A stretch of 64,000 bases of DNA. Origin: Arsenicicoccus dermatophilus. Its GTDB lineage: Bacteria > Actinomycetota > Actinomycetes > Actinomycetales > Dermatophilaceae. The stretch covers positions 372,001 to 436,000 of the forward strand of contig NZ_JAKZHU010000001.1 in NCBI RefSeq assembly GCF_022568795.1. The letters run 5' to 3'. The notes beneath the pieces were generated by a model. The model made no database searches and was not told where the DNA came from. It was given only the letters and a program-made list of their open reading frames with translations. This document shows positions 7,601 to 15,481 of the stretch, in pieces. A program made the position numbers and the translations under genes. How positions within the stretch are numbered: position 1 is the first letter of the stretch; each line of letters starts with the position of its first letter.

Positions 7601-7744
7601 TCAGGACTCCTTGCCGGGGGTGCGGGCGAGGTCCCCGACCCGGTCGATGTCGCGCTGGGGGTCGACGACGGCGACCTGTCCGTCGTGGACGAGATGGCTG
7701 CGGTCACCGTGGGATCCGGTCTCGGCGGAGACGATGCCGGGCAC
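7601..7744 (-). pseudogene. Stub of an MBL-fold persulfide dioxygenase (47 codons)
   Basis: A short frame from a GTG with a strong AGGAGG site encodes [20 protein letters not shown] and then RDIDRV, which is the N-terminal strand region of ETHE1-like MBL-fold persulfide dioxygenases (compare the intact gene at 56054). It then reads a short unrelated tail and stops. The metal-binding HxHxD region and all downstream domains are absent. An internal deletion of an older full gene is the simplest explanation; a functional small protein cannot be excluded because the ribosome site is intact. Confidence 0.65.
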
Positions 7745-7759
7745 GCGAGCCTCCTGCTG

Positions 7760-7812
7760 GTCGTGGGCGTGCGGTCGGGCGGAGGGGGAGAGCCCGACCG
7801 CACGCCCACGAC
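7760..7812 (-). promoter_or_regulatory. Perfect 21-bp hairpin between operator and stub start
   Basis: Bases 7760-7780 and 7792-7812 are exact reverse complements with an 11-nt loop. On the minus strand it follows the TauE stop and the palindromic operator and ends next to the AGGAGG site of the stub. It may terminate tauE transcripts, or act as a leader hairpin of the repressor operon. Confidence 0.7.
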
Positions 7813-7820
7813 GTTAGCAC

Positions 7821-7836
7821 ATACCCCAGGGGGTAT
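7821..7836. promoter_or_regulatory. CsoR/CstR-type operator 1
   Basis: ATACCCCAGGGGGTAT: palindromic arms with G/C tracts typical of CsoR-superfamily operators. It lies immediately after the tauE stop and upstream of the stub/zinc-ribbon/repressor genes. Near-identical sites occur at 8610-8625 and 57542-57569. Confidence 0.8.
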
Positions 7837-7837
7837 G

Positions 7838-8611
7838 TCAGAAAAGCTGCGGCACGTTCCCGATCGCCACCCCGGCGGCCACCAGCACGAGCAGCACGGC
7901 GAAGGCGCTCTGCAGGCGGGCCTGGCCGACCCGGCGGCCGAGTGGTGCGCCGAGCAGGGTGCCGACCACCGCGAGCAGCGCGAAGGGCAGGATCACCGAC
8001 CAGTCCACGACCAGGCCCCCCGCGGCGCGAGCGGCCAGCGACGTGGCGGCGTTGAGGGCGATGACGAGCAGCGAGGTCGCCACCGCCGTGGTCATCGGCA
8101 GACCCAGCACCAGCGTGAGCGTGGGCACCACCACGAAGCCGCCGCCGACACCGAAGAAGCCCGTCAGCAGGCCCACCCCGGTCGCGGCGGCGATGCGGAC
8201 CGGCCAGCCGCGCGGCTGCGGCGTGGCGCCGGCGGTCCTGCCGCGAGATCGCCGGCGCCACATGAGGGCCGCGACGAGGAGCAGCAGCGCGGCGAAGGAG
8301 GTCATCAGGATCGGGCCGGGCACCTGCGTCGACAGGCGGGACCCGACCAGGGCGCCGGCCGTGCCGAGCAGGCCGAAGGTCAGGCCGTCCGCGACGCGCA
8401 CCTCGCCCGCCCGCAGTCGCGGGAGGAGGCCGACCAGCGAGGACAGGCCGACCACGATCAGGGAGCCGGTCGTCGCCGCCGCGGGGGCCAGGTGGAGCAG
8501 GTAGGTCAGGATCGGGACGGTGAGGATGGCACCGCCGCCACCCAGGGCGCCGAGCAGCAGGCCCACGAGGACGGCGAGGGGGATCAACCATGGGGTCACA
8601 GCCACAAGCAT
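7838..8611 (-). CDS. TauE/SafE-family exporter (sulfur locus)
   Basis: A 257-residue membrane protein of the TauE/SafE (DUF81) family with about eight helices, including GLLLGALGGGGAILTVPILT and GLLTGFFGVGGGFVVVPTLT, the two repeated family signatures. Members are proposed sulfite or organosulfonate exporters. It is divergent from CoA-disulfide reductase with the operator at 8610 between them. The ATG at 8609-8611 overlaps the operator; in-frame GTGs at 8605 and 8599 are alternatives and no ribosome site is evident, so the transcript may be leaderless. Confidence 0.85.
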   Translation of the reverse strand: MLVAVTPWLIPLAVLVGLLLGALGGGGAILTVPILTYLLHLAPAAATTGSLIVVGLSSLVGLLPRLRAGEVRVADGLTFGLLGTAGALVGSRLSTQVPGPILMTSFAALLLLVAALMWRRRSRGRTAGATPQPRGWPVRIAAATGVGLLTGFFGVGGGFVVVPTLTLVLGLPMTTAVATSLLVIALNAATSLAARAAGGLVVDWSVILPFALLAVVGTLLGAPLGRRVGQARLQSAFAVLLVLVAAGVAIGNVPQLF

Positions 8612-8625
8612 ACCCCAGGGGGTAT
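8610..8625. promoter_or_regulatory. CsoR/CstR-type operator 2
   Basis: ATACCCCAGGGGGTAT, identical in its 16-bp core to operator 1. It is placed between the divergent tauE and CoA-disulfide reductase genes, 11 bases before the latter's ATG. One site could control both. Confidence 0.85.
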
Positions 8626-8636
8626 ACGGTGGTGTC

Positions 8637-10256
8637 ATGAACGTCGTGATCATCGGGGGCGTCGCCGCCGGCATGTCCGCCGCCGCCCGCCTGCGCCGCC
8701 TGGACGAGTCCGCCCGCATCACCGTGGTCGAGCGCAGCGGCCACGTGTCCTTCGCCAGCTGCGGGTTGCCCTACCACGTGGGCGGGGTCATCCAGGAGCG
8801 GTCGGCGCTGCTGCTCCAGACCCCCGACGCGCTGCGGGCGAAGTTCGACCTTGACGTGCGGGTGGGGACCGAGGCCGTCCGCATCGACCGGGAGGGTCGG
8901 CGGGTCGTCATACGGCACCTGGAGTCCGGCCAGGAGGAGGAGCTGCCGTACGACGCCCTCGTGCTGGCCCCGGGGGCCCGTCCGGTGCGGCCGCCGATCC
9001 CGGGCATCGAGCGGGCGCTCGCGCTGCGCGACGTGGAGGACACCGACGCCATGGTCGCCGCGGCCCGGGGGGCGCGCACCGCGGTGGTCGTCGGGGGCGG
9101 GTTCATCGGGCTGGAGGTCGCGGAGAACCTGCTGCACCGCGGGCTGGCCGTCACCCTCGTCGAGGCGACCGCCCAGGTCCTGGCGCCGCTCGACCCCGAG
9201 ATGGTGGCGCCGGTGCACCGCGTGCTGCGCGAGGCCGGCATCGACCTGCGCCTGTCCACCTCGGTCACCGCGATCGGCGAGGACGCCGTGCAGCTGTCGA
9301 CCGGCGATCACGTGCCCGCCGACGTCGTGGTCGCCGCGATCGGGGTGCGCCCCGAGACGACCCTCGCCGAGGCGGCCGGGCTGGAGCTGGGGGAGCGCGG
9401 CGGGATCCTCGTCGACGACCGGCTGCAGACCTCCGACCCGGCGATCTATGCCGCGGGCGACGCGGTCGAGAAGCGCGACGCCCTCGACGGGTCCGACGTG
9501 CTCGTCCCGCTCGCCAACACCGCCAACCTCCAGGGCCGCCGGATCGCGGACGTCATCGCCGGGCGGGAGGTCTCCGACCGACCGGTCCTCGGCACCGCCG
9601 TCGTCGGCGTGCTCGGCCTGCAGGTCGCCACCGTCGGCTGGAGCGAGAAGCGACTGCGCGCCGCCGGCCACGAGCCGCGGATCATCCACACCCACCCGCT
9701 CAACCACGCGGGCTACTACCCCGGCGCCACCGCCCTGGCCCTCAAGCTGCTCGTCGACCCGGAGACCGACGCGATCCTCGGCGCCCAGGCCGTCGGGCGC
9801 GAGGGCGCGGACAAGCGGATCGACGTCATCGCGACCGCCATGCGCGGCGGGCTGACCGCACGCGAGCTGGCCGAGCTGGAGCTGTCCTACGCACCGCAGT
9901 TCGGATCGGCCAAGGACCCGGTCAACATGCTCGGCTTCGTCGACGAGAACCTCGCGACCAGGCTGGAGGTCACCGTCCAGTGGCACGAGGTCGCCGCCGC
10001 GCAGGAGGCGGGCGAGGTCGTGCTGGACGTCCGCACGCCCGAGGAGTTCGCGCGCGGAGCGATCCCGGGGGCGGTCAACATCCCCGTGGACGAGCTGCGC
10101 TCGCGGGCGGACGACGTGCCCGAGGGCGACCTGATCGTGCACTGTGCCGTGGGGATCCGCGCCCACGTGGCCGCGCAGCTGCTCGGCCAGCAGGGTCGGC
10201 GGGTGCGCAACCTGGACGGCGGCTACACGACCTGGGCGGCCGCCACGGGTGCATGA
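8637..10256 (+). CDS. CoA-disulfide/persulfide reductase with C-terminal rhodanese domain
   Basis: A 539-residue flavoprotein of the CoADR-RHD (Npsr-like) family. The FAD-binding motif is at 5-10 (IIGGVAAG), the single active-site cysteine is C42 in SFASCGLPYHVGG, the NAD(P)H motif is VVVGGGFIGLEVAE, and the dimerisation domain contains HAGYYPGAT. A rhodanese domain spans about 445-539 with C503 in HCAVGIRAH. Such enzymes reduce CoA-persulfides and disulfides. The neighbouring TauE exporter and CstR-like repressor fit sulfide detoxification. Start is close to operator 2, with only a weak GGTGG ribosome site. Confidence 0.92.
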   Translation: MNVVIIGGVAAGMSAAARLRRLDESARITVVERSGHVSFASCGLPYHVGGVIQERSALLLQTPDALRAKFDLDVRVGTEAVRIDREGRRVVIRHLESGQEEELPYDALVLAPGARPVRPPIPGIERALALRDVEDTDAMVAAARGARTAVVVGGGFIGLEVAENLLHRGLAVTLVEATAQVLAPLDPEMVAPVHRVLREAGIDLRLSTSVTAIGEDAVQLSTGDHVPADVVVAAIGVRPETTLAEAAGLELGERGGILVDDRLQTSDPAIYAAGDAVEKRDALDGSDVLVPLANTANLQGRRIADVIAGREVSDRPVLGTAVVGVLGLQVATVGWSEKRLRAAGHEPRIIHTHPLNHAGYYPGATALALKLLVDPETDAILGAQAVGREGADKRIDVIATAMRGGLTARELAELELSYAPQFGSAKDPVNMLGFVDENLATRLEVTVQWHEVAAAQEAGEVVLDVRTPEEFARGAIPGAVNIPVDELRSRADDVPEGDLIVHCAVGIRAHVAAQLLGQQGRRVRNLDGGYTTWAAATGA

Positions 10257-10397
10257 CGGGCCCGCGTCGTGGGCGCGCCTCGGCGGTCTGAATCGGGTTG
10301 CAGGGCGAGACGGACCGCTGGGACCCGAGCGGATCACCCGCCGGCGAGCCGGCGCGCGAGCGACCGACTCGCACCGAGCTCCCTCAGCGGCGAGGGA

Positions 10398-10859
10398 TCA
10401 GGCGAACCACCGGGTCGGCGGCCCGGTGACCAGGAGCCCGGAGAACACGACCGCCAGCGCCACCACCGCGGCGACGCCCGCGGCCACCGGGTGCCGCAAC
10501 GCCCACCCCACCAGCCGCTCCAGCGGGCCCCGCGCCGCGTCGTGCAGCAGGCGCCAGTCCCCGGCCACGAGGCCGCGCCGCTGCGCCGACCGCTCGAAGG
10601 GCACGGTGGCGTAGGGCAGCACGGCCGACCCCAGGCCCACGAGCAGGTCCCTTACGCCCCACCGGTGGTCGATGGCGATGAGCACGGTGACCAGGGCATA
10701 GGCGAGGAAGACGAACCCGTGCACCCCGCCACCGATCTGCGTGGCCCGGTCCAGCCCGGCGCCGTGCTTCAGCGCCATACCGAGGAGCAGCAGGGTCCAG
10801 GTGACCATCTCGGCGCGAGCCAGGGCGGAGTGGAGACGAGCGGGGCGGGCGAGGCGCAC
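10398..10859 (-). CDS. DUF3817 membrane protein
   Basis: A 153-residue protein with a DUF3817 domain: EMVTWTLLLLGMALKHGAGL and GGVHGFVFLAYALVT mark the first two helices, followed by HRWGVRDLLVGLGSAVLPYA. A fourth hydrophobic helix near the C terminus lies outside the core domain. Function is unknown. The GTG start is preceded by GGAAGG at 8 bases. It stands alone. The 140 bases between the CoADR gene and this stop hold no recognised feature. Confidence 0.8.
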   Translation of the reverse strand: MRLARPARLHSALARAEMVTWTLLLLGMALKHGAGLDRATQIGGGVHGFVFLAYALVTVLIAIDHRWGVRDLLVGLGSAVLPYATVPFERSAQRRGLVAGDWRLLHDAARGPLERLVGWALRHPVAAGVAAVVALAVVFSGLLVTGPPTRWFA

Positions 10860-10936
10860 GGCGACACCTTCCGGTGCGGGGACGGGGCCTTCATCCTCCC
10901 AGCCCCGCCGCCCCCGCCCACGGAACGGGGGAGGGC

Positions 10937-11554
10937 TCAGCGGGCAGCCAGGCGCAGCACCCGGCCCGGGTCGACGGCCCGGGTGTATGTCGTCCCGGCG
11001 GGCCGCACCTCGACGTGCAGGTCCGGCCCGTCAGCACGCTCCACGCCACTCATGCCCGACAACCCGAGCAGCTGGCCGTTGCGCACGACCTGCCCGTTGC
11101 GGACCGCGAGACGGGACAGGTGGCCCAGCACCACGTCGGTGCGACCCGCCCGCAGGATCAGGCGGTTTCGCCCGTAGGCGCTGCCCATCGTGCGAGGGCC
11201 GACGAGCGCGACGCCACCAGAGCCTGCATGGATCGGTGTCCCCACCGGCATGTCCACGTCCACGCCGTGGTGGATGCCGCCGCGCCAACGGCAGGCCGCG
11301 GCCTTGCGGTACCACGGACTCGGGTTGCAGCCGAAACCGATCATCACCGGGTGCGCTCCGGCATACCACGGGCTCGTGAAGCACCGCCGGTCACTCGTCC
11401 AGAAGCGCTGCACCCCGCGCCAGGTCGTGCTCGTCACCGGGCAGCGCCAGGCGCCGGCGGCGGGCCCGGGCGCGGCCTCGGCCGGAGGAGCAGCAGCGGG
11501 TATGGCGAGGACGGCGGCAGCGACGGCCGCGACGGCATGACTGGTGCGGCGCAT
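10937..11554 (-). CDS. Secreted M23-family metallopeptidase
   Basis: A 205-residue exported protein with a signal peptide (about 1-27, ending PPAEAAPG) and an M23/LytM endopeptidase domain. Metal-site motifs are GGIHHGVDVDMPVG (HxxxD), VVLGHLSRL and GPDLHVEVRP; the last has Asp where many members have His before LHxE, a common variant. Such enzymes cut peptidoglycan crossbridges. The region before the domain contains four cysteines (CPVTST, RRCFTS, FGCNPS, AACRWRGG), suggesting disulfides. The ATG at 11554 is used because it directly precedes the signal peptide. Confidence 0.82.
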   Translation of the reverse strand: MRRTSHAVAAVAAAVLAIPAAAPPAEAAPGPAAGAWRCPVTSTTWRGVQRFWTSDRRCFTSPWYAGAHPVMIGFGCNPSPWYRKAAACRWRGGIHHGVDVDMPVGTPIHAGSGGVALVGPRTMGSAYGRNRLILRAGRTDVVLGHLSRLAVRNGQVVRNGQLLGLSGMSGVERADGPDLHVEVRPAGTTYTRAVDPGRVLRLAAR

Positions 11555-11856
11555 GATCGACCCCCACGTCGTGGGCACGTCGCACGCGTGCCCCGTGCCG
11601 ACGACGGTAGGTGACGGAGGGACGCGAGGGGGCCGTTCGGTGCGAGGACCGCACTCTCGGCCCACTCCATCGACACCGGGAGCGGGAGGGGGTGGCTCGG
11701 GAGTCAGCGGTGCTCGGGCGCGGGGGCGGCGGTCTGGCTCCCGGGCAGCGGACGGGTGACCAGCTCGGCCGGCGTCGCCGCGACCGGACGGTTGAGGGTG
11801 GCGGCGGGTGGGGTAGGAGATCCTGGTCGTCCTACCGCCGCACGTCAGGAGACCTC
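11555..11856. other. Intergenic region (302 bp) between divergent genes
   Basis: Holds the divergent start regions of the M23 peptidase and the SDR gene. A 7-bp inverted repeat (GGTAGGA 11812-11818 with TCCTACC 11830-11836) sits 20 bases before the SDR start and could be an operator or leader hairpin. No further gene is supported. Confidence 0.4.
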
Positions 11857-12717
11857 ATGCCTCGCCGCCCCCTCGCGTCCGCTCCCGCGGCGCCGCCCGC
11901 CTGGCTGGAGGGTGTCGTCCTGGTCACCGGCGCCTCGTCCGGCATCGGCGCCGCCCTGGCCCGCGAGGCCGCGCCCACCGCCTCGACGATCGTGCTCGTG
12001 GCCCGTCGCCGCGAGCGGCTGGAGGCGCTCGCGGCCGAGCTCGCGACCGTGGACCGGGCCGGTCGCGCGCCGCTCGTGGTCGACGTCCGGCCCGCCGACC
12101 TGTCCACCCCGCAGGGGGTGCACGGCCTGGCCGAGGAGGTGGGTGCCGCCCACGGCCACGTCGACGTGCTGGTCAACAACGCCGGGTTCGGCGACTACGG
12201 GCTGCTGGAGGAGGCCGACCCGGAGCGGATCGCCCGGCTGGTGGCCGTCAACGTCACCGCCCCCACCCTGCTGACCCGCGAGCTGCTGCCCGGCATGGTC
12301 GCCCAGGGGCGGGGGGCCATCCTCATGGTCGGGTCCAGCGCCGGCCAGACGCCGATGCCGGGCGCGGTGGTCTACTGCGCGAGCAAGTACTTCGTCAACG
12401 GGCTGTCCGAGGGCCTGCGGGCCGAGCTTGCCGGCACCGGGGTGACGGTGACGCAGCTGGCGCCGGGCCCGGTCGCGACCGAGTTCGACGAGGTGTCCGG
12501 GATGGACCCGCTCACGAATGCCGCGGGCTTCGCCCGGATCTCGGCCGAGCAGTGTGCCCGCGAGGCCTGGGCGGGGCTGCAGGCCGGCGCGCCTCTCGTC
12601 TATCCCGGCGCCGTGCTGCGGGCGTCGATGCGGGCCAGCACCCTGCTGCCGCAGCCCGCGCTGCGACCCGCCCTCGCCCGCCTGGGGCAGCAGATCCGTC
12701 GCGACTGCGGTCGCTGA
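11857..12717 (+). CDS. Short-chain dehydrogenase/reductase
   Basis: A 286-residue classical SDR. The NAD(P) motif is TGASSGIGAALA (about 25-36), with RRRERL after the second strand favouring NADPH. NNAGFG follows, then the catalytic Ser in GSSAGQ and the YCASK Tyr-Lys pair (Y168, K172 by approximate count). The C-terminal region has a YPG motif seen in DltE/YbbO-type members. Substrate unknown. An AGGAGA site precedes the ATG. The ankyrin gene starts 15 bases after its stop, so the two are likely cotranscribed. Confidence 0.9.
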   Translation: MPRRPLASAPAAPPAWLEGVVLVTGASSGIGAALAREAAPTASTIVLVARRRERLEALAAELATVDRAGRAPLVVDVRPADLSTPQGVHGLAEEVGAAHGHVDVLVNNAGFGDYGLLEEADPERIARLVAVNVTAPTLLTRELLPGMVAQGRGAILMVGSSAGQTPMPGAVVYCASKYFVNGLSEGLRAELAGTGVTVTQLAPGPVATEFDEVSGMDPLTNAAGFARISAEQCAREAWAGLQAGAPLVYPGAVLRASMRASTLLPQPALRPALARLGQQIRRDCGR

Positions 12718-12732
12718 GCACCGGGAGCCACC

Positions 12733-13176
12733 ATGACATCGCTGACCGACGAGGAGCTCGCCTTCCTCCACGAGGTCTTCGAGGCGGCGCGCGCGGGTCG
12801 CGTCGACCTCGTCGTGCCGCTGCTCGACCAAGGCCTGACCCCCAACCTCACCAACGCCAAGGGCGACACCCTGCTGATCCTCGCCGCCTATCACAAGCAG
12901 CGGGACATGGTGCGGGCCCTGCTCGAGCACGGCGCCGACCACGCCCGGGTCAACGACATGGGCCAGACGGCCCTCGGCTGCGCGGTGTTCCGCCAGGAGC
13001 CGCAGATCGTGGCGGACCTCCTGGCCGCGGGGGCGGACCCGGACGCCGGGGGACGGAGCGCCCGCAGCGTCGCCGAGTTCTTCCGGCTGGAGGAGATGGC
13101 CGCGCTGCTGCCTCCCGCCGGCGGCGCCGCCCCCACCCCCGAGGCCGCGGTTCCCGAGGACGGCCGCGAGAGCTGA
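12733..13176 (+). CDS. Ankyrin-repeat protein
   Basis: A 147-residue protein made mainly of ankyrin repeats: LTPNLTNAKGDTLLILAAYH, ARVNDMGQTALGCAVFRQEP and a degenerate third unit. There is no signal peptide, so it is cytoplasmic. Such short bacterial ankyrin proteins bind protein partners; the partner is unknown. A GGGAG site lies 5 bases before the ATG. Its placement directly after the SDR gene suggests coexpression. The last 25 residues are acidic and disordered. Confidence 0.85.
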   Translation: MTSLTDEELAFLHEVFEAARAGRVDLVVPLLDQGLTPNLTNAKGDTLLILAAYHKQRDMVRALLEHGADHARVNDMGQTALGCAVFRQEPQIVADLLAAGADPDAGGRSARSVAEFFRLEEMAALLPPAGGAAPTPEAAVPEDGRES

Positions 13177-13179
13177 CGG

Positions 13180-13683
13180 TCAGGGCCGGCTCGCGGGCAG
13201 CGGCACGATCTCGCTGCGGACGACCCGCCCACCGGCCAGCTCCAGCAGCCCATAGGTCCCCACCGGCTGGCGGCGGCGGTCGGTGGGGGAGCCGGGGTTG
13301 AACAGGTGCACCGGGCCCTCGGGCTCATCCAACGGGATGTGCGAGTGGCCGTGGACCACCAGCCGCGCCTGGGGAAAGCGCCTGTGCATGCGTGCCGCTC
13401 GCCCGCCCCGCGGCCCGGCGTCGTGGATCATCGCGACCGGCACACCACCGAGCTCGAGCTCGAGCGACTCGGTCGCGCCCCAGGCTGCGACGTCCGCGCC
13501 GTCGTTGTTGCCCAGCACCACGTGGACCGGGGCGGATGCCGCGAGCGTGTCCAGCACGGACGGCTCGCACACGTCGCCGGCGTGCAGCACCAGGTCGGCG
13601 GCCGCCAGCGGCTCCCGCAGGCCCTCCGGGAGGGCCTTCCAGCGACGGGGCGAGTGGGTGTCGGCGAGGACCAGGACGCGCAT
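13180..13683 (-). CDS. YfcE/MJ0936-type metallophosphoesterase
   Basis: A 167-residue calcineurin-like phosphoesterase. Metal-ligand motifs appear in order: LADTH (D8, H10), HAGDV, LGNND, and VVHGHSH near residue 110, with the family end VHLFNPGSPTDRR. Members of this branch hydrolyse small phosphodiesters. Convergent with the ankyrin gene, with three bases between stops. Start ATG is at the usual position for the family. Substrate not predictable. Confidence 0.88.
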   Translation of the reverse strand: MRVLVLADTHSPRRWKALPEGLREPLAAADLVLHAGDVCEPSVLDTLAASAPVHVVLGNNDGADVAAWGATESLELELGGVPVAMIHDAGPRGGRAARMHRRFPQARLVVHGHSHIPLDEPEGPVHLFNPGSPTDRRRQPVGTYGLLELAGGRVVRSEIVPLPASRP

Positions 13684-13770
13684 GCGGCGAACCTACCCGG
13701 ACGACTGTCGTGGTCGGGAGATGACGACTGTCACGGGGCGATCCACCTGCGCGGCAGCAGGCTCGAGGAC

Positions 13771-14496
13771 ATGGACACCAAGACGCCCTCCTTCCTCGCC
13801 CTGGCCGTCACCATGCTCTACGGCGTCGGCTTCGCCGTGATCCACGTCGACGGCTACGCCGCGATCGGCGGGGTCGTCGTCGCCCTGATGTGGATGGCCG
13901 TGGGCACCTTCGGTCGGGACGCGCGCCGGTGCGAGCGCGACCTGCGCCGCCGCGAGCGGTCCCGGTCCGCGGCCTCCACCGCCCCCAGACGGCAGTCGCG
14001 CAGGTCGGCGCCGAGCAGGTCGGTGCGGTCCAGGGTCGCGCCGGTCAGGTCGGCCCCGATCAGCAGGGCTCCGCGCAGGACCGCCCTGGTCAGGTCGGCT
14101 CCGTGCAGGTCGACTCCGGCGAGATCGGCGTATGCCGAGATCCTGCGTCCCCCACGCCCTCTCGCCCGACCGCCCCGTGCCGTGACCCCCGACCGCAGCG
14201 CCGCGCTCGCCCGCACCAGCAGCGGACCGGCCTGTCCCTGCAGGGACCTCGCGGCCTCGGGCGTCAGCTCCGGGGCCGGGGCGGCGGCCAGACGACCCGC
14301 CCGCTCCGCCAGCACCGTCACCTCCGCGAGGAGCTCCGGCGGCAGCTCCTCGGCGTGCCGCTCGACGAGATCCCGGGCATACCAACGCACCTCGTGCACC
14401 AGCCGCATCACCTCGAAGGCCGCGAACATCTCCGGCGCCAGGTCGGGGGAGTCCGCCCAGGTCCTCCCGGCATACGTCACCTGGACCACCTGCTGA
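13771..14496 (+). CDS. Small membrane protein with doubtful C-terminal extension
   Basis: The first 50 codons look real: a short head, then two hydrophobic stretches (FLALAVTMLYGVGFAVIHV and AAIGGVVVALMWMAVGTFG), then a basic segment RDARRCERDLRRRERSRSAA. After that the frame continues antisense to the pentapeptide gene as Arg/Ser/Pro-rich nonsense until 14496. I think the native stop is lost or the gene is fused by deletion with the convergent gene. Function unknown. A GAGG site overlaps the expected position before the ATG. Confidence 0.4.
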   Translation: MDTKTPSFLALAVTMLYGVGFAVIHVDGYAAIGGVVVALMWMAVGTFGRDARRCERDLRRRERSRSAASTAPRRQSRRSAPSRSVRSRVAPVRSAPISRAPRRTALVRSAPCRSTPARSAYAEILRPPRPLARPPRAVTPDRSAALARTSSGPACPCRDLAASGVSSGAGAAARRPARSASTVTSARSSGGSSSACRSTRSRAYQRTSCTSRITSKAANISGARSGESAQVLPAYVTWTTC

Positions 14497-14711
14497 CCCG
14501 CCCCGAAGCACTCGAACACCGTGCACCCACGCCAACCCTCCGCTCGCAGCCGGTCGTGGACCCCGCAGGAGTGGTCGGCGCCCAGGTGACGGCAGGGCAC
14601 CGCGGGCGGCTTGTCGACCGGGAAGTCGCTCGACCGGGCGAACGGCAGTGCGGTGCAGCACAACCCGGCGCAACGGCCGCAGTCCGCGCGCAGCTCGTCC
14701 GGATCTGCCAT
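13854..14711 (-). CDS. Cysteine-cluster plus pentapeptide-repeat protein
   Basis: A 285-residue protein. The N terminus has a Zn/Fe-type cysteine cluster (CGRCAGLCC, then CRHLGADHSCGVHDRL and CTVFECFGAG), then a helical middle domain, then pentapeptide repeats from about residue 195 (ADLAGVDLHGADLTRAVLRG onward) that build a right-handed quadrilateral helix. Actinobacterial proteins of this architecture are uncharacterised. From about residue 245 the repeat pattern stops and Arg/Ser-rich sequence antisense to the small membrane gene follows, so the native C terminus appears to be missing. Confidence 0.75.
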   Translation of the reverse strand: MADPDELRADCGRCAGLCCTALPFARSSDFPVDKPPAVPCRHLGADHSCGVHDRLRAEGWRGCTVFECFGAGQQVVQVTYAGRTWADSPDLAPEMFAAFEVMRLVHEVRWYARDLVERHAEELPPELLAEVTVLAERAGRLAAAPAPELTPEAARSLQGQAGPLLVRASAALRSGVTARGGRARGRGGRRISAYADLAGVDLHGADLTRAVLRGALLIGADLTGATLDRTDLLGADLRDCRLGAVEAADRDRSRRRRSRSHRRASRPKVPTAIHIRATTTPPIAA

Positions 14712-14896
14712 GACGTCACCCTAGGCCGTGTGGCATGGTGGGTCCGGCGGCGCGGTCCAGCGCCCAGCCGGCACCAGGACCCCAGCTCCGGTGCGACGGC
14801 GAAGGGGAGCGCATCCTCGGACCACGCGAGCCGATCCGTCGTTCACGTCCGGCTGCGTCGGCAGGCTGGGGATGCGGCACGCAGCCCGAGGTGACC

Positions 14897-15424
14897 ATGA
14901 CCGACGATCGTGACTTCAAGGACCTGGTGCGGGCGCGGATGCGCGAGACCGGGCAGCGTTACACCGCAGCGCGCGCAGACCTGCTGGCTGCCGCCCCGGC
15001 CGGTCCGAGCGCCGCCGACACCGCAAGCACCCCCGACGGCGAGCAGATCCGCCAGCCCGACCCGGTCCACGACGCCGCGCGCCTGGATCACGAGCGCGTC
15101 GTCGCGCGCTTCCTCGACGCGGACGGGCGGCTGCGCTTCTTCCCCGCGCGACGCAAGGCACGCACCCACGTGCTGCTGCAGCTGGTGCGCCTCTTCGAGC
15201 CCGGCGAGGAATATGCCGAGAAGGAGGTCGACGCCCGCCTCGTCGCGGTGCACGACGACTTCGCGTTCTGGCGACGCGAGCTCGTGGACTACGGCTACCT
15301 GCACCGCAGCGCGGGCCGGTACCGGCTCGCGGCCGAGGTGCCGGAGCGGGCGGCCTTCCTGCGCGACGAGATCCCCGCCTGGGAGGCGGTCTGGCTGCCG
15401 GGCTACCTCGCCGGCCGCGGCTGA
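14897..15424 (+). CDS. DUF2087-domain protein
   Basis: A 175-residue protein. An N-terminal helical stretch (FKDLVRARMRETGQRYTAAR) is followed by an Ala/Pro linker and a C-terminal DUF2087 domain: ADGRLRFFPARRKARTHVLL, then FEPGEEYAEKEVDARL and RRELVDYGYLHRSAGRYRL. DUF2087 resembles a winged-helix regulator module. The ATG at 14897 is favoured over upstream in-frame codons because the family begins there. It is a single gene; 185 bases upstream hold nothing I can name. Confidence 0.8.
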   Translation: MTDDRDFKDLVRARMRETGQRYTAARADLLAAAPAGPSAADTASTPDGEQIRQPDPVHDAARLDHERVVARFLDADGRLRFFPARRKARTHVLLQLVRLFEPGEEYAEKEVDARLVAVHDDFAFWRRELVDYGYLHRSAGRYRLAAEVPERAAFLRDEIPAWEAVWLPGYLAGRG

Positions 15425-15481
15425 GCCGCGGGCGCGCGGGGCAGGGGCCACAGGGTGCTCGGTGGCTGCGGCCGAGGGCGC

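Noticed and set aside
7704-10337. 877-codon leftward frame opposite the CoA-disulfide reductase
   Set aside because: It mirrors the real rightward gene, contains no recognisable motif and ignores both palindromic operators.
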